A stretch of 34,302 bases of DNA from a virus. The notes beneath the pieces are model-generated. The model made no database searches, was not told the origin of the DNA, and worked only from the letters and a program-made list of their open reading frames with translations. A program made the translations under genes and the position numbers. This document shows, piece after piece, positions 32,969 to 34,302 of the stretch (positions are counted from its first letter, which is position 1; the number at the start of each line of letters is the position of its first letter). Location: IMG/VR virus record IMGVR_UViG_3300026521_000082, positions 1 through 34,302 of that record; one strand, 5' to 3'.

Positions 32969-34111
32969 TTATTCGTCTTCTACTGACGAATACATTTCTT
33001 CCCATATTTCCACCGGTTTTCCATCATAAGAAATTATATCCATACCTGGAGATAACTCAGTAAAAGTAACCCAAATATTTTTACCTTTATGGTTTATTAA
33101 AAATTTATGGTCCTCGGAAAACTCAAGCTTAATCCCATTTTCCATCTCAACTTGATAAACTGGTGTGTTATCATATCGGAAAGTTTTAGTTACTGGTTCC
33201 ATACCGTTTGTTGTTTGCACCATATCACCTGGAAGAATATCAGCTAAAGGTTTTTCACCTTCTTCAGTTTTAACTGTCATTAACTTAGTACCACAAGCAT
33301 AAACTTGATTAATTACAAATACTGTAATACCTATTCCAGTTAATAATCTTGCTAATGTATTTTTCTTTTGTGCAATTGTCATATCTTTTACATCTTTTCC
33401 TGCTTCTGCATCGGTAACTGTTTTAGATGTGACTAATCCTCCCCAAGAATCAACAATTAATAAAACCTTAGAACGCTCTTCTGCTGTGAACTCTTTAGTC
33501 AATGACATAATTTGTGTTTGAACATCCTCCAATCTATTAGACTGAATAACCAATAATCTATCCCTATCGATTCCAACAGAATCACTAAATTCATAATCGA
33601 ATGCCATTTCTGTATCTATATAAATAACAATAAATTCATCATCCATCTTTTGTGCATTTTTTGCAATTTTTAATCCAATAAAGGAGTTATGATGAATAAT
33701 ACCATAATCATCTATGTAGTGATGTGGGCTTTCAATGCTAATATCATAAAGTTCATCTTCTCCAGCATCTTCAACACTAGATACATAAGCAGATCCGGAA
33801 ATAGTATCTATATTTAAACCAGTGGAATCTTCAGCATATACATTATTTCCATTACTTATAAAAATATGTTTTGGTGAAACATATTTACTAACTTCTTTAT
33901 TATCAGGTAAAACAATATTTACCTTTACATATTTTTGTTTTGGTTTTTTAACAATATGTTGTATTGTTGTATATGTACCATCTGGTTTTATAGCATAGTA
34001 ACTACCATCACCATCAAAATCAACTATTTCCTTTGTTTGTTCCTCATCGACTTTATTATCAAAATCTAAATATCTAAAAAAATCTTTATATGTTATATCT
34101 ATTGTTTTCAT
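32969..34111 (-). CDS. uvsX: UvsX recombinase, middle piece flanked by halves of two different split inteins
   Basis: Middle piece, 380 residues. Residues 1-142 are an intein C-half ending IIHHN; residues 143-272 are UvsX (SFIGLKIAKN, then YIDTEMAFD, Walker B LLIVDSWGG, and VFVINQVYA); residues 273-380 are an intein N-half beginning CGTKLMTVKT. The extein starts exactly where a P-loop GK would end (Ser143 completes GK-S) and ends in the RecA-family region of loop L2. ATG at 34111 follows AAGGAAA. Because the two intein halves on this polypeptide belong to different inteins, they should not cyclise it. UvsX catalyses strand exchange in recombination-dependent replication; no single piece would be active. 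Confidence 0.93.
   Translation of the reverse strand: MKTIDITYKDFFRYLDFDNKVDEEQTKEIVDFDGDGSYYAIKPDGTYTTIQHIVKKPKQKYVKVNIVLPDNKEVSKYVSPKHIFISNGNNVYAEDSTGLNIDTISGSAYVSSVEDAGEDELYDISIESPHHYIDDYGIIHHNSFIGLKIAKNAQKMDDEFIVIYIDTEMAFDYEFSDSVGIDRDRLLVIQSNRLEDVQTQIMSLTKEFTAEERSKVLLIVDSWGGLVTSKTVTDAEAGKDVKDMTIAQKKNTLARLLTGIGITVFVINQVYACGTKLMTVKTEEGEKPLADILPGDMVQTTNGMEPVTKTFRYDNTPVYQVEMENGIKLEFSEDHKFLINHKGKNIWVTFTELSPGMDIISYDGKPVEIWEEMYSSVEDE
32972..33295 (-). other. Split intein 2, N-half (108 residues)
   Basis: Starts at Cys273 of the middle piece. Block A is CGTKLMTVKTEEG; block B is EFSEDHKFLIN with the SxxH pattern. It pairs with the 34-residue C-half for a total of 142 residues, the size of an endonuclease-free mini-intein. 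Confidence 0.9.
33686..34111 (-). other. Split intein 1, unusually long C-half (142 residues)
   Basis: Residues 1-142 of the middle piece. It holds a block B-like VSPKHIFISNG (about 78-88), block F LYDISIESPHHYIDDYG and block G HHN, followed by Ser143. Block A is absent and must come from the N-terminal piece, so the split point lies early in the intein fold. Confidence 0.88.
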
Positions 34112-34133
34112 TAATTTTCCTTAAAATTTCTTT

Positions 34134-34199
34134 TATTATATTATTATATTATTTATATTATATTATTATATTATATTATTATATTATTATATTATATTA
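34134..34199. repeat. ATT-rich repeat between N-terminal and middle uvsX pieces
   Basis: Irregular array of TATTATATTAT-type units fills the spacer between the two pieces. It contains many chance TATAAT matches and no coding potential. Confidence 0.85.
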
Positions 34200-34302
34200 T
34201 TATTTGTTTTCTGAAAGAAATTTCATAATTTCATCATATTTATGATCGGACACAGCTAATTTAAACTTTTGGTCCCCTCTCGAACACTTTCCTAAACTAG
34301 AA
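34200..34302 (-). CDS. uvsX: UvsX recombinase, N-terminal piece (3' end only) with 28-residue intein N-half
   Basis: The reading frame enters from outside the window and stops at TAA (34202..34200). The visible residues are SSLGK, which fits the end of a Walker A motif, then CSRGDQKFKLAVSDHKYDEI to the end. Cys starts an intein block A (C-x-x-G-D). The next piece begins its extein with SFIGLKIAKN after an intein end, so joining gives SSLGK-SFIGLKIAKN, a whole P-loop and following helix. The rest of the N-terminal UvsX domain lies to the right of the window. Confidence 0.88.
   Translation of the reverse strand, partial: SSLGKCSRGDQKFKLAVSDHKYDEIMKFLSENK
34203..34286 (-). other. Split intein 1, very short N-half (28 residues)
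   Basis: From the Cys after SSLGK to the stop. At 28 residues it is far shorter than the usual 100 or so and resembles the atypically split inteins (for example AceL-TerL, N-half about 25 residues). Confidence 0.85.

Noticed and set aside
32283-34302. uvsX broken by frameshifts or a pseudogene
   Set aside because: Breaks fall exactly at intein borders, each visible piece start has its own ribosome binding site, and all intein blocks are intact.

Overview
This window is a strongly AT-rich, tightly packed segment of a T4-like myovirus genome. Nearly every gene lies on the minus strand; the only rightward gene is a homing endonuclease at 21213..22967. The replication and recombination set is recognisably T4-type: gp32 (1..964, cut by the window edge), sliding clamp gp45, UvsW, family B polymerase gp43, Dda, DnaB-like helicase gp41, a probable gp62 and a UvsX recombinase. 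T4-like proteins, a deazaguanine DNA-modification set, many homing endonucleases and AT-rich promoters with a -10 box but no clear -35 box together suggest the Campylobacter T4-like phages (CP220/CP81 type) or another AT-rich host of that kind. That assignment is inference; no database search was possible.

Layout, left to right. 1-3300: gp32, gp45 and small unknowns. 3300-7650: UvsW and small unknowns. 7675-10473: DNA polymerase. 10476-17290: small unknowns, then a nucleotide and DNA-modification block (folE, dNMP kinase, dut, queE, queD, a repeat-rich protein, a stand-alone class II glutamine amidotransferase). 17383-22967: a homing endonuclease, queC, dpdA and a second, convergently placed homing endonuclease. 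23073-27386: small unknowns, a four-helix membrane protein, a phosphoribosyltransferase and Dda. 27531-31793: gp41, a DHH phosphoesterase, gp62-like, and a P-loop kinase. 31864-34302: one small gene and a fractured UvsX.

How the genes work together. FolE, QueD, QueE and QueC would make the 7-deazaguanine precursor (CDG, then preQ0), and DpdA would exchange guanine for it in phage DNA, giving restriction resistance. The amidotransferase may tailor the base further. dUTPase and dNMP kinase shape the nucleotide pool for gp43, which works with gp45, gp32 and gp41.

The most striking element is uvsX. It is encoded as three separate open reading frames, each with its own start codon and ribosome binding site. 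The pieces carry matching halves of two different split inteins. The first interrupts the Walker A motif (after GK) and is atypically split, with a 28-residue N-half and a 142-residue C-half. The second interrupts the region after NQVYA and is split at the usual place (108 + 34 residues). An active recombinase should need two protein trans-splicing events among three polypeptides. No homing endonuclease lies in either gap.

Short tandem repeats are everywhere. In coding regions the units are multiples of three (9, 12, 18, 69 nt); between genes units such as 6, 10 and 11 nt occur. No gap exceeds 300 bases, and I saw no tRNA, rRNA, CRISPR array or transposon.
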